Positions 11,912 to 22,657 of a stretch of 64,000 bases of DNA are shown here, piece after piece. Each line of letters starts with the position of its first letter. Position 1 is the stretch's first letter. Source of the DNA: Chelonoidis abingdonii (Eukaryota > Chordata > Testudines > Testudinidae). Position numbers and translations under genes: made by a program. Under the pieces are notes generated by a model that did not search any database, was not told the DNA's origin, and was given only the letters and a program-made list of their open reading frames with translations. The stretch covers positions 125,710,099 through 125,774,098 of the forward strand of contig NC_133771.1 of assembly GCF_003597395.2 (NCBI RefSeq). Direction: 5' to 3'.

Positions 11912-13195
11912 AATGCAGGAGTGCCTGCATTGAAGCCAATGGGACAACTCATGCACATAAAGTTAAGCAGGTTCATAAGCGTTTTTAGGATCAGGACCCA
12001 AATTTCCTTCCGCTCCCACACTTTGTGTGCCCCGTTTTGATCTAGCTGGGCAGAGGGAAGTGGGCAATCTTGTGAGGCTACATAATGTTAGATGTGTCTC
12101 TCTTGCCAGCCTAAATTTGTCCACCTCAAGGCATCTGGTCCTTCCTTGGAGATGTCAATGAGTCTGGAAGGAAACACTACATGGAAAGACTTATGTGCTG
12201 CAGACAGGCTCATCTGGAGGAGCTACATAAATATTTGTCAGCTCTCCAGCTAAAATGGAAACTCTAACCAATTTATGTCCTTCTCAAGGAGCAGAGGACA
12301 CTGGCACACTAAGTATACCAGAGTAGATTCTCTTCTCAATATACCTTCATGAGCTCCTATTAGTGTTAACAGGAAGTACATGTGTGCAGTGGGGGAGAAG
12401 GAAGCACAGTGTTTAACTAAATTAGATCATGAACCATCTAAGCATCTCTCTGCACATTATGATGGTACCAAAATGGAGAGAAAACAACCTTGCATGAAAC
12501 CAGCTGATCTTCAGGCAGCAGTGATCCAGAGCTTATTCCAAATACATGATATAATCTTTTTTAGCACTCCCAAATTTTTAGCTTTCAGTATTCCCAGTTC
12601 CATCCAACTCAATGATCAGATTAATTATATTCTGCTACAGAAGACAAGGGACCCCACTGTTTTTCCAAATGAAACAACCTAAGGGCCTGCCATAAGAGAC
12701 ATTAAAAGTTGTTTATCCAAATATATAATGCTCATTCATGTTACCACCATAGTGTGGTTTTGGTTTTCAAGGCTATAGCTTCATTAAATCAAAGAACAAA
12801 TGACTATACATTGTAGCCAAATAAACAAAGTGGAGGTGGAGTCTCCTATCCTAGCATTCAGATTTTTATCACTTGGTCCATTTAACTGCAAAGGTATGAG
12901 GAGACGAGTCTGGATAGAACCAGCCAGTAAGTGAATACGAATAGAAAAATTATGTGTTTCCAGAGAAAATGTAAGCAGTCACACCATCATGTGATATAAC
13001 TGACACCATCAAGGTCTAGAACAAAAACAAATAGCCTTTACACACGACATGGCCACCAGGGCAGCCTGAAAAAATACACATTGACACTTATTTTCCTCTC
13101 TAGTATTCTTTAGTCTCCTCAGTCTGAATGAGGAGTTAAAAGAGCAGTGACTCTTTTTTAAAAAATATAATCAATGTATTCAACCTGAGTGGCCT
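11912..13195. other. Anonymous non-coding sequence
   Basis: I see nothing I can name. The frame at 12380-12682 on the plus strand has no motif and no splice or promoter context, so it is probably chance. Confidence 0.5.
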
Positions 13196-13199
13196 AGAA

Positions 13200-13470
13200 C
13201 AGTGGTTCTCAAACTAGGGCCGCCGCCTGTTCAGGGAAAGCCCCTGGTGGACTAAGCCAGTTTGTTTACTTGCAGGGTCCATAGGTTTGACCGATCGCAG
13301 CTCCCAGTGGCTGCAGTTTGCCGCTCCAGGCCAATGGAGGCTGTGGGAAGCAGCGGCCCGTACGTCCCTCGGCCCGCACTGCTTCCTGCAGATGCGGCAG
13401 GTAAACAAACTGTCCCAGCCCACCAGGGGCTTTCCCTGAACAAGCGGCAGCCCTAGTTTGAATACCACTG
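13200..13470. mobile_element. hAT-type MITE, related to the 11.6-kb copy
   Basis: The 271-base element starts CAGTGGTTCTCAAACTAGGG and ends CCCTAGTTTGAATACCACTG. The flanks are gcctagaa (13192-13199) and gcctatag (13471-13478), an 8-base duplication with six matches. The arms share TTCAGGGAAAGCCCCTGGTG with the 11570-11902 element. It belongs to the Charlie-like CAGNGGTTCTCAAAC terminus group. Confidence 0.85.
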
Positions 13471-13479
13471 GCCTATAGG

Positions 13480-14560
13480 GACTGGATGGTTTCAGAGACG
13501 TTTGCTACTAGATGTAAAGCCAGGCTACACTGTTAGTGAAAACGTTAGGGCTTTCTGGTGGCCTGTAGGAAATAAGTTGGGTGGTCCCAGTCCTGTTCCT
13601 GGTACATAGGAGTCCACATCACTGGTTGGACACCTGGGGAAGAAGAATTAAGTTAGCGAAAGAAAAAAAAAAAAGGGAGAAAAAGCATTTTGTCCAAACT
13701 TTAACAGAAAGGACAGTCACCAGAGTCAATGGCAGTAATCTACAGGTCCCCATGAGAGTTGCTTTTTCCACTGCTGTGGGACCATGTTAATGTCAGCTAA
13801 CTGACACATCCAGTTGTATACATGCATTGGACCCCCTGTGGTGCTGTAAGAGACATCTTTATTAGTCAGGTGGGTGTAACTCAAGCAGCCAAGTACTGGG
13901 ATTGGCCAAAGTGTGTAACCCCCAGCTGCCTCTGGTGTGAAAAGAGACGAAATGGCACTTTGGGTTGGGTCTAAACATGGAGTGCAAGCCAGAAAAGGGA
14001 CATGTGACCTCTAAATAAAGGGGGGCATCTGGGAGCCATTAAGAACATATGCTAATCCTGCACCTTAGTTTGTTTTTCAGAACAAAGACTCTACTTTTCA
14101 TTCCTTTTTACAGTTTTCCATTAACCTTGCCTGAATCTGTCCTCCCTATCCCATCAAAAAAGCAATATTCAAAGGTTATTAGACCCTCTTCAGAATGACT
14201 ATATTGTTCCTTCTCTTTAAAATCCAGGAAAATCTGACGCTCACAGTAATGACTTATTTGAAAAACCATTCCACTCACCTACATTTATGACTAACACTGT
14301 AACAGACTGTAAGATCATCAATGTGAGATATATGAGGCCAAATTCTTCTCTCCCTTACACTTTGGCATTTCACCTCCCTTTACAACCCATTCACTCCCAC
14401 CCACTGGATTCCAGCTAACGTTATTAAAGGACAAAAAGGAAAAGGAAAAAATATTGCCCAAGTCACTTCCCTTCTGTTCCGGCAGTAGTCAATGGGAATT
14501 ACTTGCATATATTTGAGGTTCAGTGAGCGTGTTAGATGTACCTACACTACATGGCAGAGG
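13480..14560. other. Anonymous non-coding sequence
   Basis: I see no gene, RNA or confident repeat here. There is a short A-rich run at about 13660-13675. Confidence 0.5.
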
Positions 14561-14566
14561 CAGTAT

Positions 14567-14742
14567 TATAGAATATCAGTACTGGAAGGGACCTCAGGGG
14601 GTCATCTAGTCCAACCCCCTGTTCCAAGCAGGACCAATCCCCAGATAGATTTTTGCCCCAGATCCCTAAATGGCCCCCTCAAGGACTGAACTCACAACCC
14701 TGGGTTTAGCAGGCCAATGCTCAAACCACTGAGAGTTCAGCC
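14567..14742 (-). mobile_element. tRNA-derived SINE with CR1 tail, antisense
   Basis: Read on the minus strand, a tRNA-like head (CTCAGTGGTTTGAGCATTGG as A box, GGTTGTGAGTTCAGTCC as B box) leads into AGGGGGCCATTTAGGG and a CR1-like tail (TTGGACTAGATGACCCC, AGGTCCCTTCCAGTACTGAT). This is the layout of the cryptodiran turtle Pol III SINE, whose 3' end is shared with CR1. The 5' end is slightly decayed. Confidence 0.85.
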
Positions 14743-14744
14743 TA

Positions 14745-15065
14745 CTTGGTGAAAGTGTGTTTATGATATGAAGATATGTGGATTATTTTGCCATGTGTGA
14801 CAGAGCTGCAATTACGATATGAGAAGATCTATGTTTTGCATCCTCTGATGGGTGTGAGCAAAGGGGAGAGCTGCATGTGTATCTCAAGATCCACTATGCA
14901 TCTTTTCAATGCATATTTGTGTACACTGTACAATTAGCAGGGCATAGGGTGTTATTGCAAAGGGTACTGTCAGTAGCAAACTGGGATATCTAAGCATTTA
15001 TTATCTGCATAAACTCTAGGTAAAGTGAACGCGGTCTTTGTCGGGGGTAGTTGTATTGAATGATG
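14745..15065 (+). repeat. Degenerate local duplication, copy 1
   Basis: Landmarks CTTGGTGAAAGTGTGTTTAT, GATATGTGGATTATT, ATGTGTGACAGAGCTG and GAGCTGCATGTGTA recur in the same order at 15372-15600. The two copies are about 630 bases apart, separated partly by the MITE at 15075. Origin unknown. Confidence 0.6.
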
Positions 15066-15074
15066 GAGGCATTA

Positions 15075-15371
15075 CAATACAACCTCAGAGTTACGGACAC
15101 CAGAGTTACAAACAGACTAGTGAACCACACACCCCATTTGGAACCGGAAGTATACAATCAGGCAGCAGCAGAGACCAAAAAAAAAGCAAATACAGTACTG
15201 TGTTAAATGTAAACTATTAAAAAAGAGGAAAGCAGCATTTTTCTTCTGCACAGTAAGGATTCAAAACTATATTAAGTCAATGTTCAGTTGTAAACTTTTG
15301 AAAGAACAACCGTAACCTTTTACTCAGAGTTGCGAACAACCTCCTCTGTTCCCGAGGTGTTTATAACTCTG
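15075..15371. mobile_element. pogo/Tigger-like MITE
   Basis: It starts after TA with CAATACAACCTCAGAGTTAC and ends CCGAGGTGTTTATAACTCTG, whose complement (CAGAGTTATAAACACC) echoes the left arm CAGAGTTACGGACACC. CATTTGGAACCGGAAGTA and AATGTTCAGTTGTAAACTTT match a recalled turtle Tigger-like element. The last bases of the right TIR are lost, so no right TA is visible. Confidence 0.65.
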
Positions 15372-15610
15372 CTTGGTAAAGGTATGTTTACGAGATCTGT
15401 GGATTACCCTGGAATGTGTGACAGAGCTGTGAGTGTGATGTGAGATCTATCTTTTCCACTTTCTTGTCTGTGAAAAAGGGAAGAGGTGCATGTGTACCTT
15501 CGGGATGCATCATTTTTATGTAGAATTGTGTAGGTTACGTCAGTAGCAGGTATCATCAGCAGTAAGGTGGAGTAGGAGAGGATTCTAATGCTTTAATGAT
15601 GGTTAAGTGA
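15372..15610 (+). repeat. Degenerate local duplication, copy 2
   Basis: CTTGGTAAAGGTATGTTTAC, GATCTGTGGATTACC, ATGTGTGACAGAGCTG and GGTGCATGTGTACC repeat the order of 14745-15065. A weaker echo may continue to 16090 (GAGGCATTGCTCAAAGAG at 15778, GAGGCATTGTTGAAAGAG at 16056). Confidence 0.6.
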
Positions 15611-16700
15611 ATGTGTAGTTGAGACACTATCCTGTAAGTGTAGGGGGGCTGTAAAAGGTTCTGAAGTGGGTTCCTAACCTGGAGAGTTGCCTAAGTGTGG
15701 GAGGGTACACCAGGATCTGGAACCACCTGAAGCTCTTAGTGCCAAAGGCCCGTGTGAGTATTTGCTATGTGCATATTGAGGCATTGCTCAAAGAGGTTAT
15801 CCAAATTTGAGGTCATTTGACTGAATAATTCCCAAGTTTCCAATCTCCCCTCAAAACCATTTTCCTTCTTCTGCCTTGTACAGGAAAGATGAAAGGTGGA
15901 ATGAACTTTCCTTTTTTTTTTCTCTCTCTTTTTTTTTTGTCCTTTAATAGTGTTGTCGGGAATCCTGTGGGTAAAGGTGAATGGATTGTGAAAGGAGGTG
16001 AAGAGCTTATACTTTTCAGCAACTGCGAGGCTGGCAGAGTAATGGGGAGTACTGAGGCATTGTTGAAAGAGTAGAGTTAAGGTTGCATGGGCACATTTAC
16101 CTGTGCATTTCTTGGCTTTCAGAAGATCGAGTTTTGCTCAACTCAGCATTCAGCAAGGGGACAACATGCCACCACGCAACCTTCACTCTGTGTTAATGTA
16201 GTTTTCTGCCACTGAATTTCCTAGTTTTTTTTTTTTAAACAGGAAAACATATATTGTTGGTAGGAGTTAGTAGTCATTTAGGCAGCTGTACATATCATGT
16301 CCCCCAATTTGTGTACCAGCAAGGCCCCCCATCCCCACACGCACACATCAGCTAGGCCCCACCAGCACTGCTTCAGCACATCTCAACGGTCATTTCTCTG
16401 AGCCATTCACTGTGTTCCCCTCGCCAACCTGGCCTCCTCCCCTATCTTCACAAGCAGGAACCGTATCACACTGAAGTCTTCACTTTCTGGTATACAGATG
16501 TTTCTGTTGCCATTACTCCCACCACCACCCATAACTGACTTACCAGCAGTGCTTGGAGCGAAGGAAAACTAGGTTACAATGAAATGGTGTTCCAGCACAT
16601 TTCAGAATGGTTTTGGCAGAGCCAGTGAGAGACGTACTGACAGTTTTATGTTTGAGAGCAAGATTCTCTGAGCCCTATCCAACAGATGTGCCCCATCTCT
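15610..16700. other. Anonymous sequence with short T-rich runs
   Basis: Pyrimidine-rich runs occur at about 15908-15942 and 16228-16240. I see no gene or confident element. Confidence 0.5.
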
Positions 16701-16705
16701 GAGAA

Positions 16706-16978
16706 CAGGGCCAGCTCCAGGCCCCAGCACACCAAGAGTGTGTTTGGGGCGGCATGCCGCAGGGGGCGCTCTGCTGGTTGCCAGGAGGGCGGCAGGCAGC
16801 TCCGGTAGACCTCCCACAGGCGTCCCTGCAGAGGGGTCGCTTGTCCCGCAGCTCTGGTGGAGCATGCACAGGCACGCCTGCGGGAGGTCCACCGGAACCG
16901 TGGGACCGGCAAGAGGCAGAGTGCCCCCCGCGGCGTGCCGCCATGCTTGGGGCAGTGAAATGGCTAGAGCTGGCCCTG
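16706..16978. mobile_element. hAT-type MITE with perfect 8-bp TSD
   Basis: The 273-base element starts CAGGGCCAGCTCCAGG and ends CTAGAGCTGGCCCTG. Both flanks are tctgagaa (16698-16705 and 16979-16986), an exact 8-base duplication. The GC-rich arms (TTGGGGCGGCATGCCGC and the inverted GCCGCCATGCTTGGGGC) explain the cluster of overlapping frames on both strands. CCGCAGGGGGCGCTC near 16756 resembles a CTCF motif. Confidence 0.9.
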
Positions 16979-17055
16979 TCTGAGAAACAGTCAGGTATTC
17001 AAGTGGATGGGTTGATGGGTTCTGTAATGTTTCTATGCCATACAGGACATATTTT

Positions 17056-17500
17056 CTAGTCAGTCATGAACCCTCCAATTTCCCAATTCATGTTCTTCCG
17101 ACACTTATTAATCACTTTCATATTGTCGCTGTGGCATTTATTCAGATGCTCAGCCAAATCAGAGAAAACTATCACAGCTCTTGGACACAAGTCTCTGATG
17201 TGGTCCAAATCTGCTCTTATAAACTGTATAAGGTACATACCAGGACTAAGGCCCACTTCATTTCTGCCCAAGTGAATCACCACCATGTCTGGTAGATCAC
17301 AATTTCTTAAGTCACCAATTAGACACTGTAGAGTGGGTAAAACATGATGCCAATGCAGGGCATCTCTCTCCATCCAAGTCAGCCTGTTGTCAGCAATCCT
17401 CATGTCATGGAGCAGTCCTTGGTCTCCTGCAAACTTTTGCAACTTTGTGAATCCAGAATCCACACACTGGCAGCACATGTATTTCTTTTCTCTCAGTGGT
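17056..17500 (-). pseudogene. SGNH-hydrolase fragment of a DIRS/Ngaro-type retroelement
   Basis: A minus-strand frame of about 140 residues reads like the SGNH/GDSL-type hydrolase domain carried by many DIRS/Ngaro tyrosine-recombinase retroelements. Family landmarks are visible in order: VWIL in an adjacent frame near 17480 (usually followed by GHS), a W...L.W..LLP region (here LTWMERDALHWHHVLP), LPDMVVIHLGRNEVG where the family has a HLGGND-like block, then ADLDHIRDLCP and a WSD-like FSDL. The changed GND block and the N-terminal frame shift make it a relic. No recombinase or reverse transcriptase is visible beside it. The hydrolase's role in these elements is not settled. A domesticated host gene is possible but the decay argues against it. 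Confidence 0.55.
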
Positions 17501-18104
17501 CATGGTACCTGCACTTTCTGTTCCAAACCTCCAGACTATGTGTCTTTGGAAACACTAAATTAATTTGCCCCGAGATCAGAAAGTAGTCGCACCACCCATC
17601 CTCATTTCCTGCTTCCTTTGCAGCTGCAGCCCCTCTCCCTTTGCCTGTCTTCACATCCCACCTGCCCCTAAGCCCAAGTCCTCTGTTTCTGCTTCCTCCC
17701 CATCCAATACAACAAAAAAATTGGTTTGACTAGCTGCTGGCTATTCTTCTGTGTTCACAGTAAACCGCTACATAAAATGAACACGTTGTGGTATAAAAGA
17801 AACAACTTGTAGAAAGCAAGAGGAGCTATTAAATTTTAATTGCACAGATGTACAAAGGTTCAGACTAGAAATATCAGTGGCAGGGTGTTCACCAAGAGCA
17901 GTGACATCAGCACATTCCCTCAAGCTACCCAGGCCAGCATAAAGTGGCTGCATACAAACCATCTCTTTATTGGTGCATGCACAATGTAATCTCTCTAGAC
18001 TGCACAGCTATGTGAGTGAAGATATGATCATGATCTTAAATGCCATTCTCAGTGTAACTTTTCTGCCCCTCTGAGTTGGCAGCAACAAGGGCTGGGTTCA
18101 GTAT

Positions 18105-18502
18105 CCAGGGGTTCCGTTTCAGTAACACAATGCATAACCAGCTCGAGCCCCCACCCAGTGACCTGGGACACTTACATACCATACCCCCCGGGTGCCTCTA
18201 GAAGGCAATACTTCCCCTCTTGCAAGCACGGAGTCTGAGTGTAACAAAATCTTTTTAATAAAGAAAGGAATCAATGCGGCATCCCATTGGAGAAACAGCA
18301 CAAACAGGGTTATAACACAAACCATTAACAAAAACCCACCTCCCAGTACATTTGGCAATGTCCTTTTCCCCTTAGGGTCTTAAGTCCAATCACCCAAAGT
18401 CCAAGAACCCAAAAGTCTCTGTTCAGTGCCACCCCAGAGTTCAAGAGTTTACCTGTAGAGTTTTACACCCCCCCCCAAGCCTGGGTGGAAACTGGGGGGG
18501 GG
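18105..18502. mobile_element. LTR-like repeat fragment running into the gap
   Basis: CCCAGTGACCTGGGACACTT, AAAATCTTTTTAATAAAG, CAATGCGGCATCCCATTGG and TTCCCCTTAGGGTCTTAAG fit a recalled turtle LTR-like family. The 3' side ends in C and G runs (18469-18477, 18494-18502) directly before the gap, so the element cannot be closed. Confidence 0.45.
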
Positions 18503-19151
18503 NNNNNNNNNNNNNNNNNNNNNNNNNNNNNNNNNNNNNNNNNNNNNNNNNNNNNNNNNNNNNNNNNNNNNNNNNNNNNNNNNNNNNNNNNNNNNNNNNN
18601 NNNNNNNNNNNNNNNNNNNNNNNNNNNNNNNNNNNNNNNNNNNNNNNNNNNNNNNNNNNNNNNNNNNNNNNNNNNNNNNNNNNNNNNNNNNNNNNNNNNN
18701 NNNNNNNNNNNNNNNNNNNNNNNNNNNNNNNNNNNNNNNNNNNNNNNNNNNNNNNNNNNNNNNNNNNNNNNNNNNNNNNNNNNNNNNNNNNNNNNNNNNN
18801 NNNNNNNNNNNNNNNNNNNNNNNNNNNNNNNNNNNNNNNNNNNNNNNNNNNNNNNNNNNNNNNNNNNNNNNNNNNNNNNNNNNNNNNNNNNNNNNNNNNN
18901 NNNNNNNNNNNNNNNNNNNNNNNNNNNNNNNNNNNNNNNNNNNNNNNNNNNNNNNNNNNNNNNNNNNNNNNNNNNNNNNNNNNNNNNNNNNNNNNNNNNN
19001 NNNNNNNNNNNNNNNNNNNNNNNNNNNNNNNNNNNNNNNNNNNNNNNNNNNNNNNNNNNNNNNNNNNNNNNNNNNNNNNNNNNNNNNNNNNNNNNNNNNN
19101 NNNNNNNNNNNNNNNNNNNNNNNNNNNNNNNNNNNNNNNNNNNNNNNNNNN
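18503..19151. other. Assembly gap (649 N)
   Basis: Continuous N. Frames of about 250 codons that cross it are artefacts of reading N as open. The gap is preceded by a G homopolymer, a common cause of sequencing dropout. Confidence 0.99.
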
Positions 19152-19259
19152 CCAATGCAAATCTTTCCACACCCTTTGAAATTCTTGGAATTCTTTCCAC
19201 ACTCCCTACAATTCACCCTCAGATGTCAGGGTAGCACTCTTCCTGACTCTGCTTACATC

Positions 19260-20110
19260 AGTTTGGGCCTCTCAAATATTTAGTGGGTGCCTGGCACAAC
19301 CTTTAGAGGACTTAGAGAGGTCAACCTTTAAACAGAAGTTGTGACATACCCTTAAATATAGTGATGGTGCCACACCTTTGTTATAATAATAGACACAGTC
19401 CCCGCCCCACCAAAGACCCCACAGTCCAAGTGAATTGGCAGCTTTGTGCAGAATTTGTGCCTGGATAGATGTGCACTGGCAGAGCTGAGGGTGCAGGGAG
19501 GGTTGTGGGGGCTTGTTCTTAACTTATCCTTAGTTATGTTAACTGAAAGGAGAGGTCACAGCCATTAATCTCAATGAGGTCTGTGATTCATCCAGTCATT
19601 AGTACCTCTCTGTTTACCTGTACAAGGCAGAAGAAGAAAAACAGTTTTTATGGGAGATCTGTAACTTCAGATTCAGTCAAATGACCCCAAATTTGGATCA
19701 CTAATGCTACCCCATGCCCCCATGAGATGCACCGTATTTCAAAGCAATCTGATGAACCATATGGATTTTATGAGAGTCAAGCTTTAAAGTACATTAAGAG
19801 ATGGGAATGGAAAGCCTCTAGCCATTTTTTTGCATTGAGACCATGTTGACCAGCATCACATCAATAGTCTGGTTTGTCATAAAAAAAAGCACCTGGAAAC
19901 TTTTTGAAAAATGGCTATTATTTCTGCGCTTAAATCACTGCCAACCCCATGTTCAAAGACCCCCAAATTTGGGTCACTAATCCTACACTGCATCTTCCTG
20001 AAGCCCACCAAATTTCAAAGGACTCCAGCTAAGCATGTCAATTTTAGAGGACTTAGAAATGTGAACATTTAAACAGAAATTGTGACACAACCTTAGGCAT
20101 AGCGGTGCTG
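19260..20110 (+). repeat. Degenerate internally repeated region
   Basis: TTTAGAGGACTTAGA, TTTAAACAGAAGTTGTGAC and the following bases at 19300-19390 recur at 20042-20130. Separately, CCCCAAATTTGGATCACTAA at about 19685 recurs as CCCCAAATTTGGGTCACTAA at about 19961, followed in both by a motif like ATTTCAAAG. The structure suggests an old duplicated unit; its identity is unknown. Confidence 0.55.
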
Positions 20111-21500
20111 CCGCACTGCTACAATACGCTGTTTTGATCTGAATAACGCTGGCAGCATGTCAGATTGGGGTGGCAGGGGCGAGCTGGTTGTTAATTTGGT
20201 CATGAGCAGCTGATATTTTATTAGCTACCAATCTTGCATTTAATAATATGATCCCAGGACTGCAATCTTTGTCCAGCAACATTGCAGCTTTTTGAGAGTT
20301 AATGATAGGCGAAGGCAGTATTCAGACTACACATTCTGGGATAGTTCCTCTGTTGGCGTAAACTGGAATAGCTCCATCAAAGCCAACAGAACTATGCCAA
20401 TTTACAGCAGCTGAGGATTTGGATCCTTGATTTTTATTTACATTGAATGCACGCTGTCCTGCTGCCTTGTTTTCCTCTACTCCTTATCGTAGGGATTGAG
20501 GAACCCAGAGTCTCATAGCTGAACCCCCCTCCCTCCCTGAATGGCATCCATAGTGCTAGCACTCCACAGCACTGTTCCACCTTCTTAACCACCATGGACT
20601 GGCCATGAACTGAATGCCAGAACAGAGACCTGCAGGGCAGGCTGCAAACCCCACTGGTACAAGTCCCACACCTCCATTCAGCAGGGAGAGGACAAAAGCA
20701 CAAGCCAGCTTGTTAAATGAAAAGGGAAGGATTCTCGTTAGCAGGCTGGCATTCTACAGAGATGGACTCAGCGCTGACAGGCACTTTCCAGAACTTCTGT
20801 CAGATTGTTGTACAATGTGCAATGAATCTTTCCTACCCTCCTATTGCTTTGAGCAGGGCCCTCAATCACTTCAGCGAAGAGACTACAGTCATATGCGAAA
20901 AATATGTTTGCTTGACTTCCTGCTGAGGTGCAGGCATGGGTGGGTAGTGGGAACCCATTTAAAACAAACATCATATCATAGCTTTCTGTTCAACAGTAGT
21001 ATACATCTCATTTCCTTGTGAGTTCCTATGACATGTCGCCTCAGATGATATTTCGTTATGGATGGAAATAAGGTAAGAAATAAGCTGTGCAAAAGGATGT
21101 CCACGCTAAGCTGGACAGTAACCTCTAATGTAGCACCCAAAAGAAGCTGGAAAAAAAGGCAGGCCAAGGTGGAATTTAAGCCACTGAAGCTGGAATTCTC
21201 ATTATTTTCACTGGATCATTTTCAAGAAAATCTGAGTTAGGTGGAACTATTCTCAGCTGGCTGGATTGCAGGTTGTCTGGTTAGGAGGCACAGGGACTCC
21301 AAGATGAATCACCTGTCTGCGTACTGTTTTTGTCTTCAAGGGCTCAGCATGAGGCTGATATGGTTTGGCTGCAGGCCTCTATGCATTCTCGGAAATTACT
21401 GTTTATTTTCAGAAAAAGAGGATAGTAAAAGGAAATTGAAGCTAGTTCTGAATGTGGCTGCCTACTTATGAAGCAGTGAGTCACCTATAGCACAGGTGCG
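20110..21500. other. Anonymous sequence with a fold-back repeat
   Basis: GTTGGCGTAAACTGGAATAG is roughly inverted at CTATGCCAATTTACAGCAGC at about 20350-20412, the same repeat type as at 9290. The frames at 20614-21021 and 21241-21471 have no recognisable motif. Confidence 0.5.
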
Positions 21501-21504
21501 CTAT

Positions 21505-21830
21505 GGTCTACACTGGCTGCCCATGAGTTTCTAGCTGGAACTCAAGGTGTTGGATTTAACCTAAAAAGCCTGAAGTGGTTTGAGACTTGGTTACTAGCGA
21601 GACCACTTCTCTTCCTGTGCAGTACTGTCATATTTGGGATCATTGGACTGGAAGCTGGAGTCTCCTTGGTTTAAATGGGCTGGGGGAAGGGACATACTCT
21701 CCATGCAGATCCCTTGACTTTAGAACTTGCTTCCCCACCTTGGTTCACTAGATTCCAGACACACTGAAAAGCCCGACTTTTCATACAGGCATTTGGGAGC
21801 AGATGGATTGATGGGTTATGGCCAGGTCTC
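21505..21830 (+). pseudogene. LINE ORF2 C-terminal remnant (L2-like)
   Basis: In shifting frames the translation shows LHWLPM, LELKVL and a stretch like GLRLGY.RDH, which resembles the C-terminal block of L2/CR1-group LINE ORF2 (HWLP...FK.L.L..KAL.G....YL.D). Stops and frame shifts are frequent. I place the clade only tentatively. Confidence 0.45.
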
Positions 21831-22396
21831 TACACGCACTCTTGTCTTGTTTCCACTGCTTCTAATCTTGTGCCAGAGTTCATGTCTGAAAATTCAGTTT
21901 TTCCCATGGCCAGAGCCCCTCCATGCAGGCTGCTTCATGTTTGTAGGCACTGCTTTGTGGTCCTTTTAGTCTCACTGTGCGTTATGGACCCTCCTAGACA
22001 AATTCTTGCCACCATGCTTCCTATACTGAGTGCTGGGTAATAACATGAGAGAACTCCATGTTATCTGGTGGGAAAATGGAACTTCCCTCCTGCAAAAAAA
22101 TTGACTTTTGGAGAGGAAAAAGACATCCCTAGTCAGGACAAAATGTAAAAAATTCATACAATTTTACAGGAGTAAAAATCATGAAAAAATCCATGTTGGA
22201 GGAACCAAAATGGAATTTTTCTGGCTTACTCCTTGGGCAGCTAGCTGGCTCCCTGCTTCTTCATGCAGCTGCCTCCCCAGCTGTCCAAGCCTTTTTTCTT
22301 GCATTCTTTCCTGGGAGAGGGCTGAGAGAGAGAAAGTTTCCCCTCACACTGCCTTTCTTTATCACTTAGGTAGCACATGGTAAGGACATGGTGCAG

Positions 22397-22492
22397 GGGA
22401 CAATGGCGCAATGGAGAACATCTCTGACTACAAGTTAAATCTAGACTTCCAGCGTGGCAAACAAGAATTCTACTGCTGAACCACCAACACCT
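22397..22492. pseudogene. Fused tRNA-Arg-like (+) and tRNA-Gly-like (-) remnants
   Basis: Plus strand from 22397: GGGACAATGGCGCAATGGAG then CTCTGACTAC resembles the 5' half of tRNA-Arg(ACG). Minus strand from about 22490: TTGGTGGTTCAGCAGTAGAA then TTCTTGTTTGCCACGCTGG resembles the 5' half of tRNA-Gly(GCC) with a GCC-like anticodon. The two meet head-on and share bases near 22428-22452, so neither can be complete. The Arg(+) then Gly(-) order repeats in the unit at 23119-23618. Confidence 0.6.
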
Positions 22493-22657
22493 TCCTCAGC
22501 CTGTTCCTTAACAACGGCAACCAGACCATGCGCTTTCCACCAATGGCTTCAGCCAACACCAACCAGGTCCTTCTGCCTCTTTCTGAGGCCTGTTCTATCC
22601 TTCATGGCAGCTGAAGGGGGCATCTCCAGTGTGGCACCAGCAGGCAGGTGGCCCTTT

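Noticed and set aside
18441..19234. Frames of about 250 codons crossing the N run on both strands
   Set aside because: They exist only because N codons are read as open.
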